64,000 nucleotides of DNA from Bacteroidota bacterium. GTDB lineage: Bacteria; Bacteroidota; Bacteroidia; 2-12-FULL-35-15. A model generated the notes under the pieces. It searched no databases. It was not told where the DNA came from and saw nothing but the letters and a program-made list of their open reading frames with translations. Location: assembly GCA_017303895.1 (NCBI GenBank), contig JAFLBF010000007.1, forward strand, positions 62,001-126,000, given 5' to 3'. This document shows, one piece after another, positions 1 through 9,045 of the stretch; positions within the stretch are counted from its first letter, which is position 1; each line of letters opens with the position of its first letter. Both the position numbers and the translations under genes were made by a program.

Positions 1-339
1 GGTAAGATCGTGAACTGGCCGGTAGGAAGGGTGTTGATGTCTTACTTCGCTTCTATTTATGTGCGCATGATCCTTTGGGTTCCATTTAAAGATACAACAG
101 CAGGATTCAAATGTTATAGAAAAAAAGTGTTGGAGCGGATCCATTTTGATAGCATCAAATTTATTGGTTACGCTTTCCAGATCGAAATGAAATACATCGC
201 CTATCGTTTAGGATTTAAAGTGGTAGAAGTGCCCATCACATTTACGGATAGAACAGAAGGTGTTTCTAAAATGAATAAAGGGATTTTTAAAGAAGCCATT
301 CTCGGTGTTCTTAAAATGCGATTCATGACAATAAAATAA
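1..339 (+). CDS. Glycosyltransferase family 2, C-terminal part (dolichyl-phosphate mannosyltransferase-like)
   Basis: The 5' end lies outside the window; the frame is open from base 1 and ends in TAA. The 112 visible residues contain the KDTTAGFKCYR stretch and the hydrophilic tail VPITFTDRTEGVSKMN typical of the C-terminal part of polyprenol-phosphate mannose synthase-like GT2 enzymes, which move a sugar from a nucleotide donor to a polyprenol carrier at the cytoplasmic membrane face. No membrane domain follows, so it is the short single-domain type. Six bases separate it from the M28-like gene, so they are probably co-transcribed. Family assignment is good; donor and acceptor are inferred. 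Confidence 0.8.
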   Translation, partial: GKIVNWPVGRVLMSYFASIYVRMILWVPFKDTTAGFKCYRKKVLERIHFDSIKFIGYAFQIEMKYIAYRLGFKVVEVPITFTDRTEGVSKMNKGIFKEAILGVLKMRFMTIK

Positions 340-345
340 AACGCA

Positions 346-1284
346 ATGAGCTTGCGACCTTTTTTATTCCTTTTCTTTGTATCACTTCCATCTTTTTCTT
401 TTTCACAACAATCCATCAATGTCGCTAAATTAAAAACCCATGTGCGTTATCTAAGTTCGGAGAAACTTCATGGACGATTGACCGGTTCGCAGGATGAGTT
501 ATCTGCTGCTTACTATATTTCTAAAAATTTCAAAAGTTTAGGACTTATTCCCAAAGGAAACATTTCCAGTTATTATTATTCTTATAAATTCAAGCAACCA
601 CTTTTTGAAGGAGATACCATTGGTGGTAAATTGATATCCGGGATCAATGTGGCGGCATTTTTAGATAACCATTGCGATAAAACAGTCATTATTTCTGCTC
701 ATTTTGATCATTTAGGAATGTCTAAGAATGAGCAAGGACAGTTGAAAGCCTATCCCGGAGCCAACGATAATGCATCGGGTGTAGCCGGACTGCTGGAGCT
801 GGCCCGTTACTTTACGTCCAACAAAAAGAAAGAACAATTTAATATTCTTTTTGTTGCTTTTTCAGGGCATGAGCAAGGACATGTTGCTGCTAAGTTGTTC
901 TGCGAACAACCAACGATCGATCTGAATACGGTTTTGTTTATGGTCGATCTCGATATGATCGGAGCTATGAATGCACAATCTCAATTGTTTGTTCTTGGGT
1001 TAGAACATTTCAAGGATATGAATGATTTGATTGTTAATTCTAAAACAGAACTGAATATTCAAAAAGAAGGAATGATGAATATGACGAGAGACACAGAGCC
1101 ATTCCTAAAGAAGAATATAAAATGCATCACTTTTTCTACCGGTATTAATTCTAATACTCATAAGATAACAGATGAGCTTAAAATGCTTAACTTTGAGGGA
1201 GAAAAAAAGGTGCTCGATTATCTTCTGATGCTCATTTCAAAATTGGAAGAAATGCCTGATTATAAATGTAAACAAACACAGTGA
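346..1284 (+). CDS. Secreted M28-family peptidase-like protein with altered active site
   Basis: The 312-residue protein has an N-terminal signal peptide (about residues 1-20, ending SFSFSQ). The M28 di-zinc scaffold is visible: His119 in SAHFDHLG, Asp141 in ANDNASG, Glu176, Asp203 in DLDMIG and a late His in NTHKITDE. M28 enzymes carry two adjacent Glu, the first acting as general base; here the motif reads FSGHEQG, so that base is His175 while the metal ligands look intact. It may be a weak or non-canonical aminopeptidase, or a non-catalytic relative. Its stop overlaps the ATG of the dihydroorotase gene (TGATG), suggesting translational coupling. Confidence 0.8.
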   Translation: MSLRPFLFLFFVSLPSFSFSQQSINVAKLKTHVRYLSSEKLHGRLTGSQDELSAAYYISKNFKSLGLIPKGNISSYYYSYKFKQPLFEGDTIGGKLISGINVAAFLDNHCDKTVIISAHFDHLGMSKNEQGQLKAYPGANDNASGVAGLLELARYFTSNKKKEQFNILFVAFSGHEQGHVAAKLFCEQPTIDLNTVLFMVDLDMIGAMNAQSQLFVLGLEHFKDMNDLIVNSKTELNIQKEGMMNMTRDTEPFLKKNIKCITFSTGINSNTHKITDELKMLNFEGEKKVLDYLLMLISKLEEMPDYKCKQTQ

Positions 1285-2618
1285 TGAATATTTTAATTAA
1301 AAACGCCTCAGTAGTAAATGAAGGTAAGATCATAAAAGCAAATGTATTGATCAATGGGAATATGATCGCAGAAATATCGGAACAGGAGATCACAACTTCT
1401 GTCGATAAAACAATAGATGCCGCTGGAAAATATCTTTTCCCTGGTTGTATCGATGATCAAGTGCATTTCAGAGAACCGGGGTTAACACATAAAGGAGAAA
1501 TATATACAGAAGCGAAAGCAGCTGTTGCAGGTGGGATCACTTCTTATATGGAAATGCCGAACACTGTTCCGAATGTATTTACTCAGGATCTATTAGAAGA
1601 TAAATACAAACGTGCATCAGAGGTCTCTTTGGCAAACTACTCTTTTTTTATGGGAGCTTCTAACGACAATTTAGAAGAAGTATTGAAGACCGATCCTAAA
1701 ACTGTTTGTGGTGTTAAAGTGTTCATGGGTTCTTCTACAGGTAATATGCTGGTTGATAAACGTGAAACATTGGAAGGTTTGTTCTCGAAGTGCAACATGT
1801 TGATCGCAACTCATTGTGAAGATGAGGCTACGATCAAACATAACATGCAAGTGTATAAAGATAAATATGGGGATGATGTTCCGATGGTTTGTCATCCGGA
1901 GATCAGAAGTGAAGAGGCTTGTTATAGATCATCTTCATTAGCTGTGGAGTTGGCAAAAAAATACAATACACGTTTGCATATTCTTCATATTTCTACCGCT
2001 AAAGAATTAGCTTTGTTTGATAACTCAAAACCTTTGAAAGAAAAAAGAATTACTGCTGAAGCTTGTATTCATCATTTGTGGTTCAGTGATGGGGATTATA
2101 AAACAAAGGGTGCATTCATAAAATGGAATCCGGCAGTAAAAAAAGCGAGTGATAGAGATGCGATCTTTCAGGCGCTGTTGGATAATAAGATCGATGTCAT
2201 TGCAACCGATCATGCACCTCATACGATAGAAGAAAAAAATCAAAGCTATTTTAAAGCTCCTTCGGGCGGACCATTGGTTCAACATTCATTGAATGCCATG
2301 TTGGAATTTTACAAACAAGGAAAAATATCATTGGAGCGCATTGCCGAAAAAATGGCACATGCTGTTGCTGATTGTTTTCAAATTGAGAAAAGAGGTTATA
2401 TCCGCAAAGGCTACTTTGCCGATCTGGTATTGGTGGATCTCAACAATTCTTATACAGTTGAAAAATCGAATGTACTTTACAAGTGCGGATGGAGTCCGTT
2501 TGAAGGAACTACTTTTCATTCAAGTATAACACATACTTTTGTGAGTGGGCATCTTGTTTTTGAAAATGGAAAATTTGATGAATCCGTTAAAGGAAAGCGA
2601 ATGACATTTGAACGATAA
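1284..2618 (+). CDS. pyrC: Dihydroorotase (class I)
   Basis: Dihydroorotase interconverts N-carbamoyl-aspartate and dihydroorotate in pyrimidine synthesis. The 444-residue protein shows the HxR metal site in DDQVHFREPG, a Lys in KVFMGSSTGNM matching the carboxylated lysine, His in THCEDEA and LHILHIST, and the catalytic Asp in IATDHAPH. The length suits the class I amidohydrolase type. I use the ATG at 1284 rather than the GTG one codon earlier because it overlaps the upstream TGA as TGATG. The other pyrimidine synthesis genes are not in the window; pyrH at 19858 acts later in the pathway. Confidence 0.93.
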   Translation: MNILIKNASVVNEGKIIKANVLINGNMIAEISEQEITTSVDKTIDAAGKYLFPGCIDDQVHFREPGLTHKGEIYTEAKAAVAGGITSYMEMPNTVPNVFTQDLLEDKYKRASEVSLANYSFFMGASNDNLEEVLKTDPKTVCGVKVFMGSSTGNMLVDKRETLEGLFSKCNMLIATHCEDEATIKHNMQVYKDKYGDDVPMVCHPEIRSEEACYRSSSLAVELAKKYNTRLHILHISTAKELALFDNSKPLKEKRITAEACIHHLWFSDGDYKTKGAFIKWNPAVKKASDRDAIFQALLDNKIDVIATDHAPHTIEEKNQSYFKAPSGGPLVQHSLNAMLEFYKQGKISLERIAEKMAHAVADCFQIEKRGYIRKGYFADLVLVDLNNSYTVEKSNVLYKCGWSPFEGTTFHSSITHTFVSGHLVFENGKFDESVKGKRMTFER

Positions 2619-2636
2619 TTTTTAGGAGAGCGAACA

Positions 2637-3986
2637 GTGTTATATTGGATATTAAAACCATTACAGAATATTTTTTTAAGGATCTTTTACCGGATCGACT
2701 ACAAAGGAATTGAAAATATTCCCCGTGGTGTGCCTGTTGTGATAGCCACCAACCATGCAAATGCTTTTATCGATCCTTGTATTGTTGGCATGTTGCCCAT
2801 ACAAAAAGTTCGCTTCTTTGCCCGTGGAGATGTTTTTAAGGGGAAGTTTGCTAAAATGGCTCTCGAAAGCATGAACATCAGTCCCATGTATCGCATGCAG
2901 GAAGGATACAGCGAGATAAAAAAAAACGATAAAACATTTGAAGAGTGCAGACGACTTTTAGCAGATAACAAAGCATTGTTATTATACCCGGAAGCGATCT
3001 GTATCCTTGAAAGGAGATTGCGCCCTCTAAAAAAAGGATTATCAAGAATTGTATTTCAGTCGGCCGAAGCAATGGATTACAGCAAGAACATCTGGATTGT
3101 TCCTGCCGGGATCAATTATACGGCAGCGAATAAATTTGGCAGTAAAGTGTTCATTGAATTTGGAAAGGCGATGTCTGCTGATGTTTATTATGAACGCTTT
3201 AAGCAGGATAAAGTAAAAACCATCAATGAGTTTACACGCGACTTGGAACGCAAAATGTCTGATCATTTGGTGATCGTTAAAAATCCTGAACATGATCGCT
3301 TTTTAGAACTCATTGAAGAAATGTATTTAACAGAATGGTTGAAGAATAAAAATGTTGACCCTTCCGATCTTGAACAACAATACATTGGAAGTAAGGAAAT
3401 GGCAGCCATGATCAATCATGTAGATGAACATGCTCCCGCCATGTTGATCGATCTAAAAGTAAAAGCCGTTGATTACAACAGAAGGGTAAAAGCGAATTTG
3501 CTTCGCGATCATTTATTGCATCCCGGCAATATCAATAAAATGAATTTCGGTCGTTTTTTATTGGATGGAATACTTTTATGGTTAGGCTTACCTATATATA
3601 TGTTTGGAGTGCTAACCAATAAGTTACCTTACATGTTGGCTCAAAATGTTGCCGATAATAAAGTAAAGCATATTGAATTTTATGCTTCCGTTCATGCCAA
3701 TTTAGGAATGATCCTATGGTTGCTTTATTATCCGGCTCAGTTACTTTTGATCGCTTTCCTATTTAAGAGTTGGATGCTTTTAGGTGTATTATCTGTGTTG
3801 ATCCCTTTGTCGGGACTCATTGCCCTTTCATTTTACCCGCTAATGAAAAAGATCTTTGGTCGTTTACGCTTATTACGTATGGTAAGAAAAGACCGGAAGA
3901 TCGTTGAAACATTAATTGGTGATCGCAATGAGGTGCAGCACGACCTGAAGGCAATGATCGATTACTACCGTGCTTCTCAAAAATAA
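2637..3986 (+). CDS. PlsC-type glycerol-phosphate acyltransferase
   Basis: Membrane acyltransferase of the PlsC/LPLAT family (449 residues), likely acylating glycerol-3-phosphate or lysophosphatidate. The catalytic block is NHANAFIDP: five residues lie between His and Asp rather than the usual four, as in the Gat/Gpt2-like subgroup. A second block, LLLYPEA, matches the substrate-binding region. Two hydrophobic spans near residues 310-330 and 355-395 suggest C-terminal membrane anchoring. The start is GTG, chosen because an AGGAG Shine-Dalgarno at 2624-2628 lies 8 bases upstream, which is unusual in this window. Eighteen bases separate it from pyrC. The acyl acceptor is not determinable. Confidence 0.82.
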   Translation: MLYWILKPLQNIFLRIFYRIDYKGIENIPRGVPVVIATNHANAFIDPCIVGMLPIQKVRFFARGDVFKGKFAKMALESMNISPMYRMQEGYSEIKKNDKTFEECRRLLADNKALLLYPEAICILERRLRPLKKGLSRIVFQSAEAMDYSKNIWIVPAGINYTAANKFGSKVFIEFGKAMSADVYYERFKQDKVKTINEFTRDLERKMSDHLVIVKNPEHDRFLELIEEMYLTEWLKNKNVDPSDLEQQYIGSKEMAAMINHVDEHAPAMLIDLKVKAVDYNRRVKANLLRDHLLHPGNINKMNFGRFLLDGILLWLGLPIYMFGVLTNKLPYMLAQNVADNKVKHIEFYASVHANLGMILWLLYYPAQLLLIAFLFKSWMLLGVLSVLIPLSGLIALSFYPLMKKIFGRLRLLRMVRKDRKIVETLIGDRNEVQHDLKAMIDYYRASQK

Positions 3987-4152
3987 ATAGTTGCCTTCCC
4001 GGAACTAGGAATGCTGGTTTTTTTATCGAAAAAATGCTCATTTTAATCGAAAAAACGTAAAAAAAGACGGATTTTTGGTCAAAATGTGGGATAAAATCCT
4101 ATTTTCGCATCAGATTTTGTTAACCCGAATGTAAAAAAGTGCTATAGAATAC

Positions 4153-4181
4153 TTGTAGTGTGCTATATTTTTTTACCTTTG
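4153..4181 (+). promoter_or_regulatory. Bacteroidota-type promoter for the DUF177-rpmF-fab operon
   Basis: The -7 box TACCTTTG (4174-4181) matches TAnnTTTG and a TTG at 4153-4155 lies 18 bases upstream. The predicted transcript begins near 4187, which rules out the upstream start codon at 4158 and fixes the first gene's start at 4209. The 170-base gap before it (3987-4152) holds only AT-rich sequence with an ATCGAAAAAA direct repeat. Confidence 0.7.
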
Positions 4182-4208
4182 CGGGCTCTCAAAAAAAAAT
4201 GTACAACC

Positions 4209-4742
4209 ATGCAAGCAGGGAAAGCATACATTATTCAGTTTGTGAATTTGGGTTTAGGGGAGCATGAATTTGAGTTTGATGTAAACGATAAGTTCTTTGA
4301 AAATCTTGAGTATTCTGAAATAAAACAAGGAAATATTCAAGTAAAGCTGACATTGATCAAGCAATCAACAATGATGATATTGCAGTTCAATATTGGCGGA
4401 ACAGTGAAAATGAATTGTGATCGTTGTTATGGGGAGTTCGATCTTCCAATAGCAGGAGATTACAGACTGATCGTAAAAGTTGGTGGTCATGATGTAGGTG
4501 ATGAAGATGATGATATTATCAGCATTGCTGCCAATGAGCACGAATTAGATCTAAGTCAGTTCATTTATGAGTATATTATGCTTTCATTGCCTTTGAAGCG
4601 TGTACATCCGGACGATGAGAACGGAAACAGTACATGTGATCAGGAGATGCTGAATAAATTAAATAATTATTTGGTGGAAAATGAAGGGGAAGAGCCGGCT
4701 GATCCTAGATGGGAAGGCCTGAAGAATATAAAATTAAACTAG
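4209..4742 (+). CDS. DUF177 / YceD family protein
   Basis: The 177-residue protein starts MQAGKAYIIQF. The family is found next to rpmF across bacteria and is linked to 23S rRNA or large-subunit maturation (family knowledge). Visible family marks are CDRCYGEFDLPI (a Cys-x-x-Cys pair) and the later DDENGNSTCDQEML, plus an acidic tail. The frame opens at 4158, but those 17 codons overlap the promoter -7 box, so the ATG at 4209 is chosen. It heads the operon: rpmF follows after 29 bases. Confidence 0.85.
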   Translation: MQAGKAYIIQFVNLGLGEHEFEFDVNDKFFENLEYSEIKQGNIQVKLTLIKQSTMMILQFNIGGTVKMNCDRCYGEFDLPIAGDYRLIVKVGGHDVGDEDDDIISIAANEHELDLSQFIYEYIMLSLPLKRVHPDDENGNSTCDQEMLNKLNNYLVENEGEEPADPRWEGLKNIKLN

Positions 4743-4771
4743 TAAATATTAACAATTAAATAAATAATACA

Positions 4772-4960
4772 ATGCCACATCCTAAGCGAAAATTATCGAG
4801 AGCAAGAAGAGATAGCCGTAGAGGTCATGATAAAGCTACTGCTTCTACATTAGCTATTTGCCCTACTACAGGTCAACCACACTTGTATCACAGAGCTCAT
4901 TGGTTCGAAGGAAAACTTTACTACAAAGGAAAAGTAGTAATGGAGAAAGCGTCTGCATAA
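4772..4960 (+). CDS. rpmF: 50S ribosomal protein L32
   Basis: The 62-residue basic protein begins [21 protein letters not shown] and has the L32 body [16 protein letters not shown]. Only one Cys remains, so it lacks the four-Cys zinc ribbon and belongs to the zinc-independent type. It sits in the standard DUF177-rpmF-plsX arrangement, 46 bases before plsX. Confidence 0.96.
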   Translation: MPHPKRKLSRARRDSRRGHDKATASTLAICPTTGQPHLYHRAHWFEGKLYYKGKVVMEKASA

Positions 4961-5006
4961 GCAGAGGTTTAGCCTTTAACTAATATTAGCAACCAATCAA
5001 AATTTT

Positions 5007-5945
5007 ATGAAGATAGGTATAGATATTATGGGCGGAGATTTTGCACCCGATGCAACCATATCGGGCGCAATTTTGGCTTATAATGAGTTACCAAAAGATG
5101 TTCGTTTAGTTTTAATTGGCGACAATGAACAAATTTTGGCAGGACTTGCAAAACACAATGTGGATGCATCGTGTTTTGATATTGTTCACGCTCCCGATGT
5201 GATCGGAATGGGTGAACATCCTACTAAAGCATTTGCACAAAAACCCAATTCTAGCATTAGTTTTGGGTTTCATCTTTTAAAAGAGGGTAAGATCGATGCG
5301 TTTGCAAGCAATGGAAACACAGGCGCAATGCTTGTCGGCTCAATGTTTACCGTAAAAGCAATTTCAGGTGTTATCCGTCCTTGTATTACTTCTGTTATGC
5401 CTAAACCATCCGGTGGTGTTGGGCTTATCCTTGATGTTGGAACGAATGCCGATTGTAAACCTGATGTATTGTATCAGTTTGCTGTGCTAGGTTCACTCTA
5501 TGCAGAGCATGTGTATAACATTAAAAATCCGAAAGTTGGTTTGTTGAACATTGGTGAAGAACCTGAAAAAGGTAACTTGGTAGCACAAGCTACACATGGA
5601 TTAATGAAGGATAGCAAAGATTTCAACTTTATCGGTAATGTAGAAGGTCGTGACCTTTTCAGCGATGCTGTAGATGTTATTGTGTGTGATGGATTTACAG
5701 GAAATGTAGTTCTAAAAGAAGCTGAAGCATTTTATACCATGATCAAAAAGAGAGGGATCAAAGATGAATTCTTTGACCGTTTTAATTATGAGAATTATGG
5801 TGGAACACCTGTATTAGGTATCAATTCAACAGTGATGATCGGACATGGAATTTCCAATGATGTAGCTGTTAAGAATATGATATTATTGTCGAAAGATGTT
5901 GTGGAAGCAAAGCTTCCTGAAAAAATTAAACTAGCATTTAACTAA
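5007..5945 (+). CDS. plsX: Phosphate acyltransferase PlsX
   Basis: PlsX makes acyl-phosphate from acyl-ACP for phospholipid synthesis. The 312-residue protein starts MKIGIDIMGGDFAPDAT, the family's conserved N-terminus, and has GMGEHPTKAF, SNGNTGAMLVGSM and CDGFTGNVVLKEAE. Its length is slightly short (330-340 is common) but all blocks are present. Its last base is the first base of the fabH start codon (TAATG), which supports translational coupling. Confidence 0.95.
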   Translation: MKIGIDIMGGDFAPDATISGAILAYNELPKDVRLVLIGDNEQILAGLAKHNVDASCFDIVHAPDVIGMGEHPTKAFAQKPNSSISFGFHLLKEGKIDAFASNGNTGAMLVGSMFTVKAISGVIRPCITSVMPKPSGGVGLILDVGTNADCKPDVLYQFAVLGSLYAEHVYNIKNPKVGLLNIGEEPEKGNLVAQATHGLMKDSKDFNFIGNVEGRDLFSDAVDVIVCDGFTGNVVLKEAEAFYTMIKKRGIKDEFFDRFNYENYGGTPVLGINSTVMIGHGISNDVAVKNMILLSKDVVEAKLPEKIKLAFN

Positions 5946-6943
5946 TGACAAAAATAACTGCTGCTATAACTGCTGTTGCCGGATATGTTCCGGAATACGT
6001 GTTAACCAATGCAGAATTAGAAAAATTGGTTCCTACTACCAGCGAATGGATAGAGACCAGAACCGGGATCAAAGAAAGAAGGATCTTGAAAGGTGAAGGT
6101 TTAGGAACATCAGATATGTGCGTAAAAGCCATTAATGATCTCTTAAAAAAGCGTGGCATATCTCCATTAGAAATCGACATGATCATTGTGGGTACTGTTA
6201 CTCCTGATTATGTATTCCCTTCTACTTCGAATGTTGTTTGCGATAAAGTGGGTGCAACCAATGCCTGGGGATATGATGTGAATGCTGCTTGTTCAGGATT
6301 TGTATATTCTTTGGTTACTGGTGCTCAATTCATCGAAACAGGAAAATATAAAAAAGTAATTGTTATGGGTGCAGATAAAATGTCTGCAATCCTCGATTAT
6401 ACCGATCGTTCAACATGTATCATCTTTGGTGATGGTGCAGGTTGTGTGTTATTGGAACCAACTACCGATGGTTTAGGTGTTCAGGATTCTATCTTGAAAG
6501 CTGATGGATCGGGTCGTCAATACTTACACCAAAAAGCAGGTGGATCAGTAAAACCGCCTACGCATGAAACAGTGGATGCACGTGAGCATTATGTGTATCA
6601 GGATGGACAACCTGTATTCAAACGTGCTGTTGTAGGTATGGCTGAAGTATCTGCTGATATCATGCAACGTAATAACCTAAAATCGGAAGACGTTGCATGG
6701 TTAGTTCCTCATCAGGCAAACAAACGTATCATTGATGCTACTGCCGAGCGTATGGGATTATCATCTGAAAAAGTAATGTTGAATATTCAGAAATACGGAA
6801 ATACAACTGCAGGAACCATTCCTTTGTGTTTATGGGATTATGAAAAGCAAATGAAAAAAGGAGATAACATCATCATCTCTACCTTTGGAGCCGGCTTTAC
6901 ATGGGGAAGTATCTATTTGAAATGGGCATACGATAGTAAGTAA
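5945..6943 (+). CDS. fabH: 3-oxoacyl-ACP synthase III
   Basis: FabH condenses acetyl-CoA with malonyl-ACP to start fatty acid elongation. In this 332-residue protein the triad is visible: Cys in VNAACSGFVYSL, His in PHQANKRI and Asn in QKYGNTTAGTIPL. The C-terminal block IISTFGAGFTWGSIYLKW is typical. It overlaps plsX and precedes accB, so acyl-phosphate supply, chain initiation and malonyl-CoA supply are encoded together. Confidence 0.96.
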   Translation: MTKITAAITAVAGYVPEYVLTNAELEKLVPTTSEWIETRTGIKERRILKGEGLGTSDMCVKAINDLLKKRGISPLEIDMIIVGTVTPDYVFPSTSNVVCDKVGATNAWGYDVNAACSGFVYSLVTGAQFIETGKYKKVIVMGADKMSAILDYTDRSTCIIFGDGAGCVLLEPTTDGLGVQDSILKADGSGRQYLHQKAGGSVKPPTHETVDAREHYVYQDGQPVFKRAVVGMAEVSADIMQRNNLKSEDVAWLVPHQANKRIIDATAERMGLSSEKVMLNIQKYGNTTAGTIPLCLWDYEKQMKKGDNIIISTFGAGFTWGSIYLKWAYDSK

Positions 6944-6986
6944 GAAACAATTATTAAACAGAATATAAATTTAAAAATCATAGCAG

Positions 6987-7493
6987 ATGAAACTGAATGA
7001 AATCCAAGATTTAATCAAATTTGTTTCAAAATCTGGCGTAAGCGAGGTTGAATTGGAAACAAAAGATGTTAAGATTGTAATTAAAACACCTGCAGGTAAA
7101 AGCAAAGAGCAGGTAGTATTACAGACAGTAGCTGCTCCGGTAGCACAACCTGTTATTCAAGCTGCTGCTCCTGTTGTTCAACAACAAGCTGCTCCTGCTG
7201 TGGAAACAAAAGCTCCTGCTGCAAACAATAATTCAGGTGCTGATGAATCAAAATATGTGACCATCAAATCACCGATGATCGGAACATTCTACCGTTCTTC
7301 TTCTCCTGATAAACCACCATTTGTAAATGTTGGTGATGAGATCGGAGCTGGAAAAACAGTTTGTATCATTGAAGCAATGAAATTGTTCAATGAGATCGAA
7401 TCAGATGTAAAAGGTAAGATCGTTAAAGTATTGGTGAATGATGCTACTCCTGTTGAGTACGATCAACCATTATTCTTAGTAGATCCTAGCTAA
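6987..7493 (+). CDS. accB: Biotin carboxyl carrier protein of acetyl-CoA carboxylase
   Basis: AccB carries biotin between biotin carboxylase and carboxyltransferase. The 168-residue protein has an N-terminal helical region, a flexible Ala/Pro/Gln-rich linker (about residues 45-80) and a C-terminal biotinyl domain with the biotin Lys in CIIEAMKLFNEIESD. It is followed by accC after a 105-base gap containing an inverted repeat. Confidence 0.96.
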   Translation: MKLNEIQDLIKFVSKSGVSEVELETKDVKIVIKTPAGKSKEQVVLQTVAAPVAQPVIQAAAPVVQQQAAPAVETKAPAANNNSGADESKYVTIKSPMIGTFYRSSSPDKPPFVNVGDEIGAGKTVCIIEAMKLFNEIESDVKGKIVKVLVNDATPVEYDQPLFLVDPS

Positions 7494-7576
7494 TTTGAAA
7501 ATTTGGAAGTTCCTTAATTTGGAAATGGTTAGCCCTTTTCGAATTAATATGTATTTCCTTTTCAAATTTTCAAATT
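7492..7576. repeat. 14-bp inverted repeat between accB and accC
   Basis: AATTTGAAAATTTG at 7492-7505 is the exact reverse complement of 7563-7576. The 57-base interval carries further fragments of the same words (AATTTGGAA, TTTTCAAATT). In the transcript this gives a long weak stem just before accC. The left arm begins within the accB stop codon. It could be a structural spacer, an mRNA-processing site or a dispersed AT-rich repeat. The first ten bases of the open accC frame overlap it, which is one reason to start accC at 7599. Confidence 0.6.
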
Positions 7577-7598
7577 GTTTAATTTTCAAATTGGAATC

Positions 7599-8939
7599 AT
7601 GTTTAAAAAGATATTAATTGCAAACAGGGGCGAGATCGCATTGCGTGTCATTCGTACCTGTAAAGAAATGGGAATTAAAACAGTTGCGGTTTATTCAACA
7701 GCTGATAAAGATTCTCTACATGTGAAATTTGCTGATGAAGCCGTATGTATCGGACCTCCTCCAAGTAAAGATTCATACTTGAACATTCCGAATATTATTT
7801 CTGCTGCTGAGATCACCAATGCGGATGCGATCCATCCGGGTTATGGTTTCTTATCAGAGAATGCAAAATTTTCAAAGATCTGTCAGGAACATAATATCAA
7901 GTTTATTGGTGCATCACCTGAAATGATCAATGCAATGGGTGATAAAGCTTCTGCAAAAGCAACCATGATCGCTGCAGGTGTGCCGTGTGTTCCGGGATCT
8001 GATGGATTGTTGGAAAGTGCACAACAAGCAGTTGAACTAGCTCCTAAAGTTGGTTACCCTGTGATCATCAAAGCAACAGCTGGTGGTGGCGGACGTGGTA
8101 TGCGTATCATCTGGAAGGAAGAAGATATGGTTTCTAATTTTGAATCAGCTAGCAAAGAAGCAGAGGCTGCATTTGGAAATGGTGCCATGTATATGGAAAA
8201 ATACATTGAAGAACCTCGCCATATCGAAATTCAGGTAGTAGGTGACCAATACGGAAAAGCTTGTCATTTATCGGAACGTGATTGCTCTGTTCAAAGACGC
8301 CATCAAAAGTTAGTGGAAGAAACACCATCTCCATTCATGACCGATGAATTACGCGAACGTATGGGTGAAGCAGCGATCAAAGCTGCCTTGGCTGTAAACT
8401 ACGAAGGTGTAGGTACCGTAGAGTTTTTGGTTGACAAACACCGCAATTTCTATTTCATGGAAATGAATACACGTATTCAGGTGGAGCATCCGATCACGGA
8501 AGAGGTGATCGATTATGACTTGATCCGTGAACAAATATTAGTAGCTGCAGGTGTTCCTATCTCCGGAAAGAACTATTACCCTCAGTTACATGCGATCGAA
8601 TGCCGTATCAATGCAGAGGATCCGTTTAATAACTTCCGTCCTTCACCGGGTAAGATCGGTAATTTACATACTCCGGGTGGACATGGTATTCGTGTGGATT
8701 CTCATATCTATGCAGGTTATACCATCCCGCCAAATTATGACAGTATGGTAGCGAAATTGATCACAGTGGCACAAACACGTGAAGAGGCTATCGCAAAAAT
8801 GCACCGTGCATTAAGCGAGTATGTGATCGAAGGTGTAAAAACAACGATCCCTTTCCACTTACGTTTGATGAAAGATGAACGTTTTATCAAAGGGGATTAT
8901 ACAACCAAATTCCTGGAAGATTTCGATCTTTCGGAGTAA
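7599..8939 (+). CDS. accC: Biotin carboxylase subunit of acetyl-CoA carboxylase
   Basis: AccC is the ATP-dependent carboxylase that loads CO2 onto AccB-biotin. The 446-residue protein starts [19 protein letters not shown]; an upstream TTG at 7575 is rejected because the family begins at this ATG. ATP-grasp features are visible: the glycine loop [12 protein letters not shown], the [12 protein letters not shown] block and the catalytic region [17 protein letters not shown]. It closes the operon and is followed by a strong terminator. Confidence 0.97.
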   Translation: MFKKILIANRGEIALRVIRTCKEMGIKTVAVYSTADKDSLHVKFADEAVCIGPPPSKDSYLNIPNIISAAEITNADAIHPGYGFLSENAKFSKICQEHNIKFIGASPEMINAMGDKASAKATMIAAGVPCVPGSDGLLESAQQAVELAPKVGYPVIIKATAGGGGRGMRIIWKEEDMVSNFESASKEAEAAFGNGAMYMEKYIEEPRHIEIQVVGDQYGKACHLSERDCSVQRRHQKLVEETPSPFMTDELRERMGEAAIKAALAVNYEGVGTVEFLVDKHRNFYFMEMNTRIQVEHPITEEVIDYDLIREQILVAAGVPISGKNYYPQLHAIECRINAEDPFNNFRPSPGKIGNLHTPGGHGIRVDSHIYAGYTIPPNYDSMVAKLITVAQTREEAIAKMHRALSEYVIEGVKTTIPFHLRLMKDERFIKGDYTTKFLEDFDLSE

Positions 8940-8954
8940 ATGAATATTCAGCAG

Positions 8955-8986
8955 AACGCCACACAATTGTGTGGCGTTTTTGTTTT
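8955..8986 (+). terminator. Intrinsic terminator after accC
   Basis: A 10-bp perfect stem (AACGCCACAC pairing with GTGTGGCGTT, loop AATT) spans 8955-8978 and is followed by a T-rich run. It ends the lipid operon and precedes the M16 gene. Confidence 0.9.
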
Positions 8987-9045
8987 ATAACACCTCGGTT
9001 TTCCCGAAAAAAATCATTAAGTTTGTTATACCAACAATCAAAAAA

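Noticed and set aside
4158-4208. Upstream 17-codon extension of the DUF177 gene
   Set aside because: It overlaps the promoter -7 box at 4174-4181, so it lies mostly upstream of the predicted transcript start.
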